Notes: a model not told the origin generated them from the letters alone. A stretch of DNA of 64,000 nt from Gaiellasilicea sp963789355 (GCA_963789355.1 CAWBKK010000004.1:62001-126000), one strand, 5' to 3'; shown: positions 27,588 through 36,930, counted from the first letter of the stretch. Numbers and translations: made by a program.

Positions 27588-28628
27588 ATGCGCACGCGGC
27601 GGATGATCACGGTCGTCGGCTGCCACGCCGGCGGTGAGATCGGCAACGTCGTCGTCGGTGGCGTCCTCCCGCCGGCCGGGGCGACGGTGTTCGAGCAGAT
27701 GCAGACGCTGCAGCGCGAGGGCGACGGTCTGCGGAAGCTGCTGCTCCGGGAGCCGCGCGGCAGCGTCGCCTGCCACGCGAACCTCGTCGTCCCGGCGACG
27801 CGGCCCGACTGCGATGCGGGCTTCATCATCATGGAGCCGACCGAGTATCCGGCCATGTCCGGCTCGAACACCATCTGCACGACGACCGTCCTGCTCGAGA
27901 CCGGCATTCTGCCGATGACCGAGCCCGAGACGGTCGTGCGGCTGGAAGCGCCGGGCGGCGTCGTCGAGGCGCGCGCGTCGTGCCGCGACGGCCGCTGCGA
28001 GAGCGTCGAGTTCACGAACGTCCCCTGCTTCGCCGACCGGCTCGACGCGCCCCTCGAGGTGGAGGGTCTCGGCACGATCGCGGTCGACGTCGCCTATGGC
28101 GGCATGTGGTACGCGATCGCCGACGCCCGCAAGCTCGGCTTCGCGATCGAGCCGGACGAGGCACGCGACCTCTCGCTGGCGGGCGAACGGATCCGCGCCG
28201 CCGCCCGTGAGCAGCTTCCGTGCGCGCACCCCGAGAACCCGTCGATCGCCGGCGTCAGCATCGTCCAGCTCGCGGAGCCGTGGCAGGGCGTCGGGGCCGT
28301 GACGCGGAACGCCGTCGTCGTCGCACCCGGTCGGCTCGATCGCTCCGCGACCGGCACCGGGCTCTCGGCCCGGCTGGCCGTCCTCCACGCGCGCGGCCTG
28401 ATGGGCGTCGGCGACGCGATGGCCCACGCCTCCGCGCTCGGCTCCACCTTCGACGGCCGGATCGTCTCCGAGACCCGGGTCGGCGAGCGCGCGGCGATCG
28501 TCCCGGCGATCCGCGGCAGCGCCTTCATCACCGGCGTGACACAGCTCTACGTCGACCCGGACGATCCGTTTCCGGAGGGCTATGTGCTCTCCGACACGTG
28601 GGGTGTGAGCGGTCTCGAAAGCCAGTAG
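27588..28628 (+). CDS. Proline racemase-family protein with Ser/Thr at the catalytic Cys positions
   Basis: 346 residues. The family fold is clear ('MITVVGCHAGGEIGNVVVGG', 'GFIIMEPTEYPAMSGSN', 'VDVAYGGMWYAI', 'ATGTGLSARLAVLHARG'). Proline racemases use two Cys, in MCGH and in (P)CGTGT. Here they read MSGSN and TGTGL, so Ser and Thr replace them. Trans-3-hydroxyproline dehydratases have lost one Cys; loss of both points to a dehydratase or a different chemistry. No proline-catabolic gene adjoins it. Confidence 0.83.
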   Translation: MRTRRMITVVGCHAGGEIGNVVVGGVLPPAGATVFEQMQTLQREGDGLRKLLLREPRGSVACHANLVVPATRPDCDAGFIIMEPTEYPAMSGSNTICTTTVLLETGILPMTEPETVVRLEAPGGVVEARASCRDGRCESVEFTNVPCFADRLDAPLEVEGLGTIAVDVAYGGMWYAIADARKLGFAIEPDEARDLSLAGERIRAAAREQLPCAHPENPSIAGVSIVQLAEPWQGVGAVTRNAVVVAPGRLDRSATGTGLSARLAVLHARGLMGVGDAMAHASALGSTFDGRIVSETRVGERAAIVPAIRGSAFITGVTQLYVDPDDPFPEGYVLSDTWGVSGLESQ

Positions 28629-28631
28629 TCC

Positions 28632-28657
28632 CCGGCTTGCAACGGCCGTCAAGCCGG
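28632..28657 (+). terminator. Hairpin after the proline racemase homologue
   Basis: CCGGCTTG and CAAGCCGG form a perfect eight-base stem around a 10-base loop, 3 bases after the stop. No T tract, as is common in high-GC actinobacteria. The following 220 bases before the Ku gene show nothing recognisable. Confidence 0.5.
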
Positions 28658-28878
28658 CGGAGTCGCGGCGGGAAAGATCCTGGCCCAACGACGACCGCCT
28701 CCTCGGCCGCGAGGGCGGGCTCGAGCTCGGCCGACGGCGCCCTGCGGCATGCCAGCGTCACCGACCAGAGCGTCGGCCGCAGCCCCGACGAGACGCTTCG
28801 CGTTCTCCCGGCGCGCTCTGTCCCGTCGCCTGGAAGCCCGGCGACCCGACCCTCAAGGCCGCCTGAGCGAAGGGAATC

Positions 28879-29724
28879 TCAGCTCTTCGCGGCCTTCCGC
28901 GCAGCGGGCTTCTTTCGCGCCGGCTTCCGCTTGGCGCGCGCGGAGCCCGCGCGCTTCTCCCGCTTCGCCGCGTCGACCGACGCCTTCAGGGCGGCGAGCA
29001 GGTCGGCCGGCTCCTCGTCCTCAGCCGCCGGCACCGCCGAGATCGTCTCGCCCTTCCGCTTCGCCTTGATGATCGTGCAGAGCGCCTCGCGGTAGGTGTC
29101 CTCGTACTGCTTCGGCTCGAACGTCCCCTCGAACTGGCCGATCAGCGCTGTCGCCAGCTTCAGCTCCGCCTCCGGCACCTTGGCCTGCTTCGGCGCGATT
29201 TCCTTGGCCGGCCGGATCTCGTCGTGGAAGAACATCTTCTCGAGCGTGATCACGCCCTCGCGGATCCGCAGGCAACCCAGGTGCTGCTTGTCGCGCATGA
29301 CGTACTTGCCGATCGCCGCGAGCCCGGTCTGCTCCATCGCCTCGCGCAGGAGCGAGTAGACCTTCTCGCCGCCGTCCTGCGGGCCGAGGAAGTAGGTGCG
29401 CTCGAAGTAGATCGGGTCGATCTCCTCGTACGGGACGAAGTCGGAGATCTCGATCGTCCTGACGCCCTCGGTCTTGGCGGCGGCGAAGTCGTCCTCGGTG
29501 AGCACGACGAGCTCGTCCTTCTCGACCTCGAACGCCTTCACGATCTCGTCGTCGGGCACCGGCTCGTTCTCGGCCTTGCAGATCTTCTGGTACCCGATCC
29601 GGCCGCCGTCGGGCTCGTGAACGAGGTGGAAGCGGAGATCGGACTCGTCGATGGCGCTGTACATCCGCACCGGGACGTTGACCAGCCCGAACGAGATCGT
29701 TCCGCTCCAGATCGCTCTCGGCAC
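28879..29724 (-). CDS. ku: Non-homologous end-joining protein Ku
   Basis: 281 residues. It starts with the family hallmark 'MPRAIWSGTISFGLVNVPV' and has 'LHLVHEPDGGRIGYQK'-like and 'FERTYFLGPQDGGEKVYSLLREAM' segments of the Ku core (to about 240). A Lys/Ala-rich basic tail (about 250-281) is typical of bacterial Ku and helps DNA threading. It binds broken DNA ends with LigD; no ligD is in the window. Transcribed away from the hypothetical gene at 29810. Confidence 0.93.
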   Translation of the reverse strand: MPRAIWSGTISFGLVNVPVRMYSAIDESDLRFHLVHEPDGGRIGYQKICKAENEPVPDDEIVKAFEVEKDELVVLTEDDFAAAKTEGVRTIEISDFVPYEEIDPIYFERTYFLGPQDGGEKVYSLLREAMEQTGLAAIGKYVMRDKQHLGCLRIREGVITLEKMFFHDEIRPAKEIAPKQAKVPEAELKLATALIGQFEGTFEPKQYEDTYREALCTIIKAKRKGETISAVPAAEDEEPADLLAALKASVDAAKREKRAGSARAKRKPARKKPAARKAAKS

Positions 29725-29809
29725 GTGAGGTCAACGGCGGAGCAATTGATCCAGTTTCGGCACGAAGGCGTCGACCTTCCGTTGCGAGTCGCCGCGTAGC
29801 GTTGCCGGC

Positions 29810-30091
29810 ATGGGCAGTGGAACGGTCAAGGCGGCGACGAAGGCGGCAACTCCGTGGGGCCCGGCGACGCTCGTCGAGGAGCTGCGGCTGCCGCAGCAGT
29901 CGGGCAGCAAGCGGTTCGCGTCGCTCGTCCAGCTGCTCGAGGACGACAAGGGCGAGCGGCTCGTTCGCTTCGCCTACGCCACCGACGGCGTCGCCCGGCG
30001 CGGGCCCGTGACGCTGCGGCTCCGGGATCTCGAGCGGCTGCGCGCCGCGCTGTCGAAGCATCCCGGCCTGGAGGAGGTGTTGCGGCTTTGA
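29810..30091 (+). CDS. Hypothetical protein, 93 aa
   Basis: A compact protein: 'VEELRLPQQSGSKRFASLVQLLEDDKGERLVRFAYATDGVARRGPVTLRL' suggests a small beta-sheet followed by a C-terminal helix ('LERLRAALSKHPGLEEVLRL'). No signal peptide or family recognised. It is divergent from Ku (85 bases) and converges on purQ. Confidence 0.62.
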   Translation: MGSGTVKAATKAATPWGPATLVEELRLPQQSGSKRFASLVQLLEDDKGERLVRFAYATDGVARRGPVTLRLRDLERLRAALSKHPGLEEVLRL

Positions 30092-30105
30092 GGTGGCTGA
30101 CCGCG

Positions 30106-30801
30106 CTACGCGGGCGTCAGCGCGCGCTCGCGGGCGGCATCGACGAGCGCCGCGAGGATGAGCGCGCCGTCCCCGGAGCCGAGCAGCGGATCGACCGCGT
30201 GCTCGGGGTGCGGCATCAGGCCGAAGACGTTCCGCGCCTCGTTGCAGACGCCGGCGACGTCCCCGACCGAGCCGTTGCAGTCCTCCGCGTAGCGCAGCAC
30301 CAGCTGGCCCGCCGCCTCCAGCTCGCCGTACAGCTCCTCATCCGCGTACCAGCAGCCCTCGCCGTGCTTCACCGGGATCGTCAGCTCCTGGCCCGGCCGG
30401 CAGCGGGCGGTGAACGGCGTGTCGGCTCGCTCGACGCGGAGACGCACGTCACGGCAGACGAACTCGAGCTCACGGTTGGGCCGCAGCACACCCGGCAGCA
30501 GCCCGGCCTCGCAGAGGATCTGGAAGCCGTTGCAGATTCCGAGCACAGGCCCGCCGTCGGCGGCGAACGCGCGCACCGCGTCCAAGACCGGGGCGAAGCG
30601 GGCGATCGCGCCGCACCGCAGGTAGTCGCCGTAGGAGAACCCGCCGGGCAGGACGACGGCGCCCGTCTTGCGGGGCAACTCGGAGTCCGCGTGCCAGACG
30701 AGCTCGGCATCGGCCCCGAGTGCGCCCAGCGCCCAGGCGGCGTCGCGGTCGTCGTTCGAGCCCGGGAAGACGAGCACGGCAATCGTCGGCCCGCCGCTCA
30801 C
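30106..30801 (-). CDS. purQ: Phosphoribosylformylglycinamidine synthase subunit PurQ
   Basis: 231 residues, the class I glutaminase that feeds ammonia to PurL. The nucleophile Cys sits in 'GPVLGICNGFQILCEAGLLPG'; His and Glu of the triad lie in 'NVFGLMPHPEHAVDP'. The N-terminus 'IAVLVFPGSNDDRD' is typical. The GTG at 30801 overlaps the purS stop by four bases. Last gene of purD-purB-purC-purS-purQ. Confidence 0.95.
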   Translation of the reverse strand: MSGGPTIAVLVFPGSNDDRDAAWALGALGADAELVWHADSELPRKTGAVVLPGGFSYGDYLRCGAIARFAPVLDAVRAFAADGGPVLGICNGFQILCEAGLLPGVLRPNRELEFVCRDVRLRVERADTPFTARCRPGQELTIPVKHGEGCWYADEELYGELEAAGQLVLRYAEDCNGSVGDVAGVCNEARNVFGLMPHPEHAVDPLLGSGDGALILAALVDAARERALTPA

Positions 30802-31040
30802 GCGTCGCCGACCTCGATCTCGAAGCTCTCGATCAGCGGGTTCGCGAGTAGCTCCTGGCACATGCGCTCCACCTGGGCCTTCGCCTCCTGCGAGCTCGGA
30901 GCGTCGACTTCGAGGTCGACGAGCCGGCCGACGCGAGCTCCTCCGACAGCGAATCCGAGCTTGCGCAGCGACCCCTGCACCGCCTCGCCCTGCGGATCGA
31001 GGATGCCCGCCTTCGGCCGCACGAGCACGGTCACCTTCAT
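30798..31040 (-). CDS. purS: Phosphoribosylformylglycinamidine synthase subunit PurS
   Basis: 80 residues, the small bridging subunit of the PurL-PurQ-PurS complex. 'MKVTVLVRPKAGILDPQGEAVQGSLRKLGF' and 'LANPLIESFEIEV' are diagnostic. Coupled by ATGA to purC upstream and GTGA to purQ downstream. Confidence 0.95.
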   Translation of the reverse strand: MKVTVLVRPKAGILDPQGEAVQGSLRKLGFAVGGARVGRLVDLEVDAPSSQEAKAQVERMCQELLANPLIESFEIEVGDA

Positions 31041-31900
31041 CGCAGCACGACCTGTGGGTCGGCGAGGTAGGTGTCGAACGCGAGCCCGGTCAGCAACTCG
31101 AACGCCTCGACGTAGCGGGCGCGAGTCCCGGCGACGACCTCGGCGGGGACCTCCGGGCCGGGGGCGGTCTTGTCCCAGCCGAGGCTCTCGCAGTAGTCGC
31201 GGACGTACTGCTTGTCGTAGGACGGCTGCGGCCCTCCGGCGGCGTACTCGTCGGCGGGCCAGAAGCGTGAGGAATCGGGTGTGAGCGCCTCGTCCCCGAG
31301 GACGAGCGTCCCCGCCTGGTCGAGGCCGAGCTCGAACTTCGTGTCGGCGAGGATGATCCCACGAGCTTCCGCATGCTTCGCAGCGAAGGCGTAGAGGGCG
31401 AGCGCGACGGCCTCGACCTCGGCCCACCGCTCCGCGCCCACGAGAGCGGCGGCGGTCTGCGCGTCGATGTTCTCGTCGTGCCCGGAAGCGGCCTTCGTCG
31501 CCGGAGTCACGATTGGCTCCGGGAGGCGATCCGACTCGGCCAGCCCGGCGGGGAGCGCGTGCCCGCAGACCGAGCCGGTGGCGAGGTAGTCCTTCCAGCC
31601 CGAGCCGGAGAGATAGCCGCGGACGACCACCTCGACCGGCAGCATCTCGAGCCGCCGGCACTCGAGCGAGCGGCCGTCGTCGCGCAGCGCCAGGAGGTGA
31701 TTCGGAACGATCGCCGCGGTGCGGACGAACCAGAAGGCCGACAGCCCCGTGAGGACGCGCCCCTTGTCGGGGATCTCCGTCGGCAGGATCACGTCGAACG
31801 TCGAGATCCGGTCGGACGCGACGAGCAGCAGGCGCTCGTCGTCGAGGGCGTACAGCTCGCGCACCTTTCCGCTCGCCAGATGGACCGCAGTCTCAGGCAT
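31037..31900 (-). CDS. purC: SAICAR synthase
   Basis: 287 residues. Joins CAIR and aspartate. Motifs: 'ASGKVRELYALDDERLLLVASDRIS', 'VVVRGYLSGSGWKDY', 'DENIDAQTAAALVG', 'ILADTKFELGLD', 'LVLGDEALTPDSSRFWP', 'SYDKQYVRDY'. This is the longer SAICAR synthase form. The start overlaps the purB stop by 8 bases. Confidence 0.95.
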   Translation of the reverse strand: MPETAVHLASGKVRELYALDDERLLLVASDRISTFDVILPTEIPDKGRVLTGLSAFWFVRTAAIVPNHLLALRDDGRSLECRRLEMLPVEVVVRGYLSGSGWKDYLATGSVCGHALPAGLAESDRLPEPIVTPATKAASGHDENIDAQTAAALVGAERWAEVEAVALALYAFAAKHAEARGIILADTKFELGLDQAGTLVLGDEALTPDSSRFWPADEYAAGGPQPSYDKQYVRDYCESLGWDKTAPGPEVPAEVVAGTRARYVEAFELLTGLAFDTYLADPQVVLR

Positions 31901-33203
31901 GAACCTGCTCCTCGCGCAGCGCGCGCAACCGGTCGAAGACGACGCCCACGTTCCGCGTGTACGCGCCCAGGTCGAAGACGGCATCGAGCTCGACCGCGCC
32001 GGCGATCTCCGCGTCGGCCCGCGCGAGCTCGGGGAAGTCGAGTCCCTCGTCCCATGCCCGCATCGCGTGGCGCTGCACGAGCCGGTAGGCGTCGTCGCGT
32101 GCAAGCCCCGACTCCACGAGCGCCAGGAGCAGGCGCTGGCTGAAGTAGAGGCGGTGGCTCGAGTCGAGGTTCTCGCGCATCCGCTCGGTGCGGACGACGA
32201 GCCCCTCCATGAGCCACGCGAAGCGATCGAGCATGTAGTCGACGGCGAGGAACGCGTCGGGGAGCACGACCCGCTCGGCGGACGAATGGGAGATGTCCCG
32301 CTCGTGCCAGAGGGCGACGTTCTCGAGCCCGACGACCGCAGTGCCACGGACGACGCGCGCAAGCCCGCAGATTCGCTCCGAGACGATCGGGTTCCGCTTG
32401 TGCGGCATCGCCGACGAGCCCTTCTGCCCCTTGCCGAACGGCTCCTCGACCTCGCGAACCTCGGTGCGGGCGAGGTGTCTGAGCTCGAGCGCGAACCGCT
32501 CCAGCGACGCCGCGAGCAGCGCGAGTGCATTCAGCACCTCGGCGTGGCGGTCGCGCTGGAGGATCTGCGTCGAGCTCGGTGCGGGCTCGAGGCCGAGGCG
32601 CTCGCAGGCAATCCGCTCGACCTCCGGATCGGCGGCCGAGTATGTCCCCACCGCACCGGAGAGCTTGCCCACGCGCATTCCCTCGAGCGCGCGCGCGACG
32701 CGAGCCCGATCGCGCTCGAGCGCGAACGCCCAGCCCGCCAGCTTGAGCCCGAAGGTCGTCGGCTCGGCATGGACGCCGTGCGTGCGGCCGATCGTGATCG
32801 TGTCGCGGTGCTCCTCCGCGCGGGCGACGACGGCTGCGAGCGCTCGCTCGATGCCCTCGAGCACGAGCGTGCCCGCCTCGCGGATCTGGAGCGAGAGCGC
32901 GGTATCGAGCACGTCCGACGAGGTCAGGCCGTAGTGGAACCAGCGCCCGTCGTCACCGAGCTGCTCCGCGACGGCGTCGACGAAGGCCGCCACGTCGTGA
33001 TGCGTCCGCGCCTCGATCTCCTTCACCCGTTCCGGGGTCGGCGGGATGGCGCGCTCGCGAATCGCCTCGACCGTCTCGTGCGGGACGATCCCGGTCTCGG
33101 CCCACCCGTCGAGCGCTGCCAGCTCGACGTCGAGCCAGCCGCGCAGCTTCGCCTCGTCCGACCAGATCGCCGACATGGCCGGGCGGGAGTAGCGCGGAAT
33201 CAC
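31893..33203 (-). CDS. purB: Adenylosuccinate lyase
   Basis: 436 residues, fumarase/aspartase superfamily, acting twice in purine synthesis. Motifs: 'HHDVAAFVDAVAEQLG', 'FHYGLTSSDVLDTAL', 'TIGRTHGVHAEPTTFGLK', and the flexible signature loop 'KGSSAMPHKRNPIVSE' with the catalytic Ser. The GTG at 33203 overlaps the purD stop (GTGA). Confidence 0.95.
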   Translation of the reverse strand: MIPRYSRPAMSAIWSDEAKLRGWLDVELAALDGWAETGIVPHETVEAIRERAIPPTPERVKEIEARTHHDVAAFVDAVAEQLGDDGRWFHYGLTSSDVLDTALSLQIREAGTLVLEGIERALAAVVARAEEHRDTITIGRTHGVHAEPTTFGLKLAGWAFALERDRARVARALEGMRVGKLSGAVGTYSAADPEVERIACERLGLEPAPSSTQILQRDRHAEVLNALALLAASLERFALELRHLARTEVREVEEPFGKGQKGSSAMPHKRNPIVSERICGLARVVRGTAVVGLENVALWHERDISHSSAERVVLPDAFLAVDYMLDRFAWLMEGLVVRTERMRENLDSSHRLYFSQRLLLALVESGLARDDAYRLVQRHAMRAWDEGLDFPELARADAEIAGAVELDAVFDLGAYTRNVGVVFDRLRALREEQVHA

Positions 33204-34444
33204 TCGAGCGAGTCTAGCGCCCCGTCCGGTCGATCGGCCGCGGCGCTCAGGGCGATGTCGCCGCGAAACTGCATCCCTTCGAACTCGATCAGCTCGCAGC
33301 CCGCGTAGGCGCGGTCGCGCGCCTCCGCCACGGTCGCGCCCGTCCCGGTGACGCTGAGGATACGGCCCCCATTCGTGACCAGACGCTCGCCTCGCAAGGC
33401 CGTTCCCGCGTGGAAGACGAGCGCGCCGGCGGCCTCTGCGTCCTCGATCCCGGCAATCGGCGTCCCCACGTCCGATCGCTCCGGATAGCCGGCCGCGGCG
33501 AGCACGACCGTCACCGCCGCCTCGTTCGAGACTGCGAGCTCGACCCCGTTCAGGTCGCCGCCCGCCGCCGCTGCGAGTGCGCCGAGGACGTCTCCGTCGA
33601 GGCGGGGGAGGATCGACTGCGTCTCGGGGTCGCCGAAGCGGGCGTTGAACTCCAGTACCTTCGGCCCGGACTCCGTCAGCATCAGGCCGGCGAAGAGCAC
33701 CCCGACGAACGGTGCGCCTCTGTGCGCGAGCTCCTCGATCACGGGTCGGTGGATCTGCTCGACCAGCTGCGCAACCTCGTCGGCCCCGAACCCGGGAACG
33801 GGCGAGAACGAGCCCATTCCGCCGGTGTTCGGACCCGTATCGCCGTCGCCGATCCGCTTGAAGTCCTGGGCCGGAGCGAGCGGCACGACGCGGTGCCCGT
33901 CCGAGAGCGCGAAGACCGAGATCTCGTCGCCCGCGAGGAGCTCCTCGATCACGATCGGGCCGTCGAACGCCGCCGCTGCGCGCAGTCCCTCGTCGAGCTC
34001 CCCGGCGGTCGTGCAGATGAAGACGCCCTTCCCCGCCGCCAGGCCGTCGACCTTGACCACGCAGGGCGGACGGGCGACGGCCAGCGCGTCGGCCGTCGGC
34101 ACTCCCGCGGACGTCATCACTTCCTTGGCGAAGCTCTTCGATCCCTCGATCCGCGCAGCTGACCGGCCGGGCCCGAAGACCGGGATCCCGTTTCGGCGCA
34201 GTGCGTCGGCGACGCCGGCGACGAGGGGCGCCTCGGGCCCGATCACCGCGAGATCGACGTCGATGCTGCGGGCAAGCCCGAGCAGCGCCTCGGCGTCGTC
34301 CGCGCGCACGGGGTGGCAGTGGCCGAGCGCGGCGATCCCGGGATTGCCCGGCGCTGCGTGCAGCGCGGTCAGACCCGGCGCCTGCGCCAGCTTCCACGCA
34401 AGCGCATGCTCGCGACCGCCCGACCCCACGAGGAGCACCTTCAC
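33200..34444 (-). CDS. purD: Phosphoribosylamine-glycine ligase (GAR synthetase)
   Basis: 414 residues, ATP-grasp fold. 'KVLLVGSGGREHALAWKLA', 'DLAVIGPEAPLVAGVADAL', 'PCVVKVDGLAAGKGVFIC', 'GDTGPNTGGMGSFSPVPGF' and 'LEFNARFGDPETQ' mark it. The GTG at 34444 starts the operon purD-purB-purC-purS-purQ; the 59-base gap to the divergent gene must hold its promoter. Confidence 0.95.
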   Translation of the reverse strand: MKVLLVGSGGREHALAWKLAQAPGLTALHAAPGNPGIAALGHCHPVRADDAEALLGLARSIDVDLAVIGPEAPLVAGVADALRRNGIPVFGPGRSAARIEGSKSFAKEVMTSAGVPTADALAVARPPCVVKVDGLAAGKGVFICTTAGELDEGLRAAAAFDGPIVIEELLAGDEISVFALSDGHRVVPLAPAQDFKRIGDGDTGPNTGGMGSFSPVPGFGADEVAQLVEQIHRPVIEELAHRGAPFVGVLFAGLMLTESGPKVLEFNARFGDPETQSILPRLDGDVLGALAAAAGGDLNGVELAVSNEAAVTVVLAAAGYPERSDVGTPIAGIEDAEAAGALVFHAGTALRGERLVTNGGRILSVTGTGATVAEARDRAYAGCELIEFEGMQFRGDIALSAAADRPDGALDSLE

Positions 34445-34503
34445 GGCGGCCGAGTCTACTCCGATCGGGTTTCGAGGCTGCCGTCGCGGCGCATGAGGGT
34501 CGC

Positions 34504-34797
34504 ATGAGCTTGAACGATCCAGGCCTCGAGCTGCACGAGTGGGAGACACGGTGGGCCGAGCTCGAGGAGTCGCTGGTCGAGGATCCGGCGGGCGCCCTCG
34601 TGGAGGCCTGCGATCTGGTCGAGGAGTTGCTGGCACTCGACGCGGTCGACGACGAGCTCTCGAGCGCCTACAGGGCGGCGCGTGAAATCGCCGACGCAGT
34701 CGAGCGCGGCGACGAGGTCGATCCCGGAGACATCGGCGCCGCGATCGAGAACCTGCGCGTGCTCCGCGCTGCGATCGGTCCCGCCGGTTCCGAGTAG
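34504..34797 (+). CDS. Hypothetical acidic helical protein, 97 aa
   Basis: Strongly acidic and helical ('WETRWAELEESLVEDPAGALVEACDLVEELLAL'), without signal or membrane segment. Glu/Asp make up about a quarter of it. No family is recognised. Divergent from purD; converges on the HD-GYP gene 7 bases away. Confidence 0.6.
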   Translation: MSLNDPGLELHEWETRWAELEESLVEDPAGALVEACDLVEELLALDAVDDELSSAYRAAREIADAVERGDEVDPGDIGAAIENLRVLRAAIGPAGSE

Positions 34798-34804
34798 CGC
34801 GGCG

Positions 34805-36118
34805 CTAGACGACGCGGGCGAGGGCGTCGACCACGAGCGGGTCGAAGTGCGTCCCGGCACAGCGCTGCAACTCCGCCAGCGCCTCCTCGGCCGAACGGCC
34901 AGCGCGGTAGGGACGGTCGGTCGTGATCGCGTTGTAGGCGTCGCAGCAGCAGACGATCCGGGCCACCAGCGGGATCCGGTCGCCCGCGAGCCCGTCCGGG
35001 TAGCCGCCGCCGTCGTAGCGCTCGTGGCAGGAGCGAACGAGGTGGCCGACATTGCCGAGCACGCCGCCGACCCGGTCGAGCATCTCCTCGCCGATCAGCG
35101 TGTGGGTCTCGATCACCGCACGCTCCTCGGGCGTCAGCGGGCCGGGCTTGTTGATGATCTCGTTCGGGATCCGGATCTTGCCGACGTCGTGCAGCAGCGC
35201 CACGAACTCGGTGTCGCGCCTCGCGCGCGCGTCGAGCTTGAGCTCGTCCGCCACGGCGACCGAGAGCGAGACCACGTCCCGGCTGTGCGAGCCGGTGTAG
35301 CTGTCGTCGGCCTCGACGACGTCGCCGAGCAGGAGCGCGGTGCCGCGGTACGCGTGGCTGAGCTCGAGCGCGTGGTCGACGCGGGTCCGCCGTTCGCGGG
35401 CGAACGTGCGCAGGAGCGCTGCGAGCGGGAGCACGAGCAGGAGCGCGCCGGGGTGTTCGCTCGCCGCAAGGCCGGCGAGGAGCCCGACCGGCGCCAGCGC
35501 TGCGTCCACAGTCCACGTGAGGCTCATGTAGCGGATGAGCAGGCGGGGCGGGACGCCGAGGCCGATCCGCTCGTGCGCGGCTGCGCTGGCGAACTCGAAC
35601 GCGAACTGCGCGGCCAGTGCGAGCAGGTAGATCGGCCAGTCGGCCAGGGACGGCACCGCTTCCCCGAAGGCGGCCAGGACCATCACCGGCCCGAGGGAGT
35701 AGAAGGCGTTGCCCAGCCGGACGAGCACCCGCTCGGCCTGGATACGGCCCTCCAGGATCTCGGCGACGTTCGCGAGCATGATCCCGGCCGCGACGGCGAA
35801 CGGGACGACTCCGAGCGGAAGCACGAAGAGCATCGGCACGAAGACGAGCTGCGTCGGAACGGCCAGGCCGGAACCGATCTCGAACTCGATCCGGTAGGAG
35901 AGCGCGTACGCGCCGATGAGCCCGAGCACGACGAGCGGCGACGGCTCGCGCGCCGACTCGGCCAGAGCGGCGATCAGCGCCGCGGCGATGACGAAGCCGA
36001 GCCCGGGGAAGACGTTCGCCCAGAGCTCGCGCCGCCCCAGGCGCGCGCCGCGCCGCGCGCGGCAGTCTTCCATCAGCCCTTCGGTGGCTGGATCGAGCTC
36101 GGCCGCAGTGCTCACCAA
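34805..36118 (-). CDS. Membrane-bound HD-GYP domain phosphodiesterase
   Basis: 437 residues. The N-terminal half (about 38-240) has 6-8 transmembrane helices forming a sensor domain like those of other actinobacterial HD-GYP proteins. The C-terminal HD-GYP domain has 'VALLHDVGKIRIPNEI' (HD pair), 'ETHTLIGEEML' and 'HERYDGGGYPDGLAG', with the GYP written as GYPDG. HD-GYP enzymes hydrolyse cyclic-di-GMP. No GGDEF or EAL partner is in the window. Confidence 0.87.
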   Translation of the reverse strand: MVSTAAELDPATEGLMEDCRARRGARLGRRELWANVFPGLGFVIAAALIAALAESAREPSPLVVLGLIGAYALSYRIEFEIGSGLAVPTQLVFVPMLFVLPLGVVPFAVAAGIMLANVAEILEGRIQAERVLVRLGNAFYSLGPVMVLAAFGEAVPSLADWPIYLLALAAQFAFEFASAAAHERIGLGVPPRLLIRYMSLTWTVDAALAPVGLLAGLAASEHPGALLLVLPLAALLRTFARERRTRVDHALELSHAYRGTALLLGDVVEADDSYTGSHSRDVVSLSVAVADELKLDARARRDTEFVALLHDVGKIRIPNEIINKPGPLTPEERAVIETHTLIGEEMLDRVGGVLGNVGHLVRSCHERYDGGGYPDGLAGDRIPLVARIVCCCDAYNAITTDRPYRAGRSAEEALAELQRCAGTHFDPLVVDALARVV

Positions 36119-36271
36119 CGAAGTATCGGAACTCTCTCCGGTGGCGTCTCACTCGGACGAGTGATTGTGATTCGGCGTAGGTCCCATCACCCGGAAGGGG
36201 GATGCCCGGCCCGTGAACGGGACGAGACTACGAGGACTGCGGTTTCGAGCAACTTCAACGGGAGAGAGAAC

Positions 36272-36922
36272 ATGGGTCTTGCGGCTACGGGGAGAACGAC
36301 GTCTTGGCGTCTGGCAATGCTGGTGCTCGCGCTCTGCGCGCTCCTCGCTTCGTCGGCGCCCCGCGCGGAGGCTGCGGACGGATCGCTGCTCGGCTGCGGC
36401 TACGAGGCGAGCCATCCCTTCCTGCGTTTCCTCGACCCGCTTCCCTACACGCTCCTGCCTGGCGGCGACTTCGAGACCGGCCTGTCCGGCTGGAAGCTCT
36501 CCGGCGGGGCCGGCGTCGTCTCCGGCAACGAGCCGTGGCGCGTGGCCGGGCCGGGGTCGCGCGCGCTGCGGCTTCCTTCGGGAAGCTCCGCGACGAGCCC
36601 GCCGATGTGCATGGGCCTCGTCCTTCCGGTCGTGCGCTTCTTCTCCACCGGCGGGTCGCTGCTCTCATTCCTCCAGGTCGATGCGCTCTACACGGACGCC
36701 GCGGGTCGGCGGCAGTCCGTCACGCTGCTCCCGATCGGGCTCCCCTCCGGCTCGTGGGTGCCGAACCTGCCGATGCTCCAGCTCGGCGGCGCCGTCAATG
36801 CGCTGACGCTGAACGGCTTCACGACCGACATCTCGCTTCGCTTCACGCCCCGCGGCGGGCTCTTCGGCAGCGGAACGTGGCTGATCGACGACGTCTTCGT
36901 CGATCCCTGGAAGACGGTCTGA
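36272..36922 (+). CDS. Secreted protein with a carbohydrate-binding-like beta-sandwich
   Basis: 216 residues. Signal peptide about 1-34 ending near 'RAEAADG'. The mature part has 'LPGGDFETGLSGWKLSGGAGVVSGNEPW' followed by beta strands and 'GTWLIDDVFVDPW', a pattern seen in CBM-like jelly-roll modules. Two Cys probably pair. Purine-rich GGGAGAGAG precedes the ATG. Function unknown; secretion is inferred from the signal. Confidence 0.7.
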   Translation: MGLAATGRTTSWRLAMLVLALCALLASSAPRAEAADGSLLGCGYEASHPFLRFLDPLPYTLLPGGDFETGLSGWKLSGGAGVVSGNEPWRVAGPGSRALRLPSGSSATSPPMCMGLVLPVVRFFSTGGSLLSFLQVDALYTDAAGRRQSVTLLPIGLPSGSWVPNLPMLQLGGAVNALTLNGFTTDISLRFTPRGGLFGSGTWLIDDVFVDPWKTV

Positions 36923-36930
36923 GCTGAGCT

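Noticed and set aside
28629..28878. Open frames on both strands between the racemase homologue and Ku
   Set aside because: No ribosome site, no likeness to proteins, Arg/Pro-rich; taken as intergenic.
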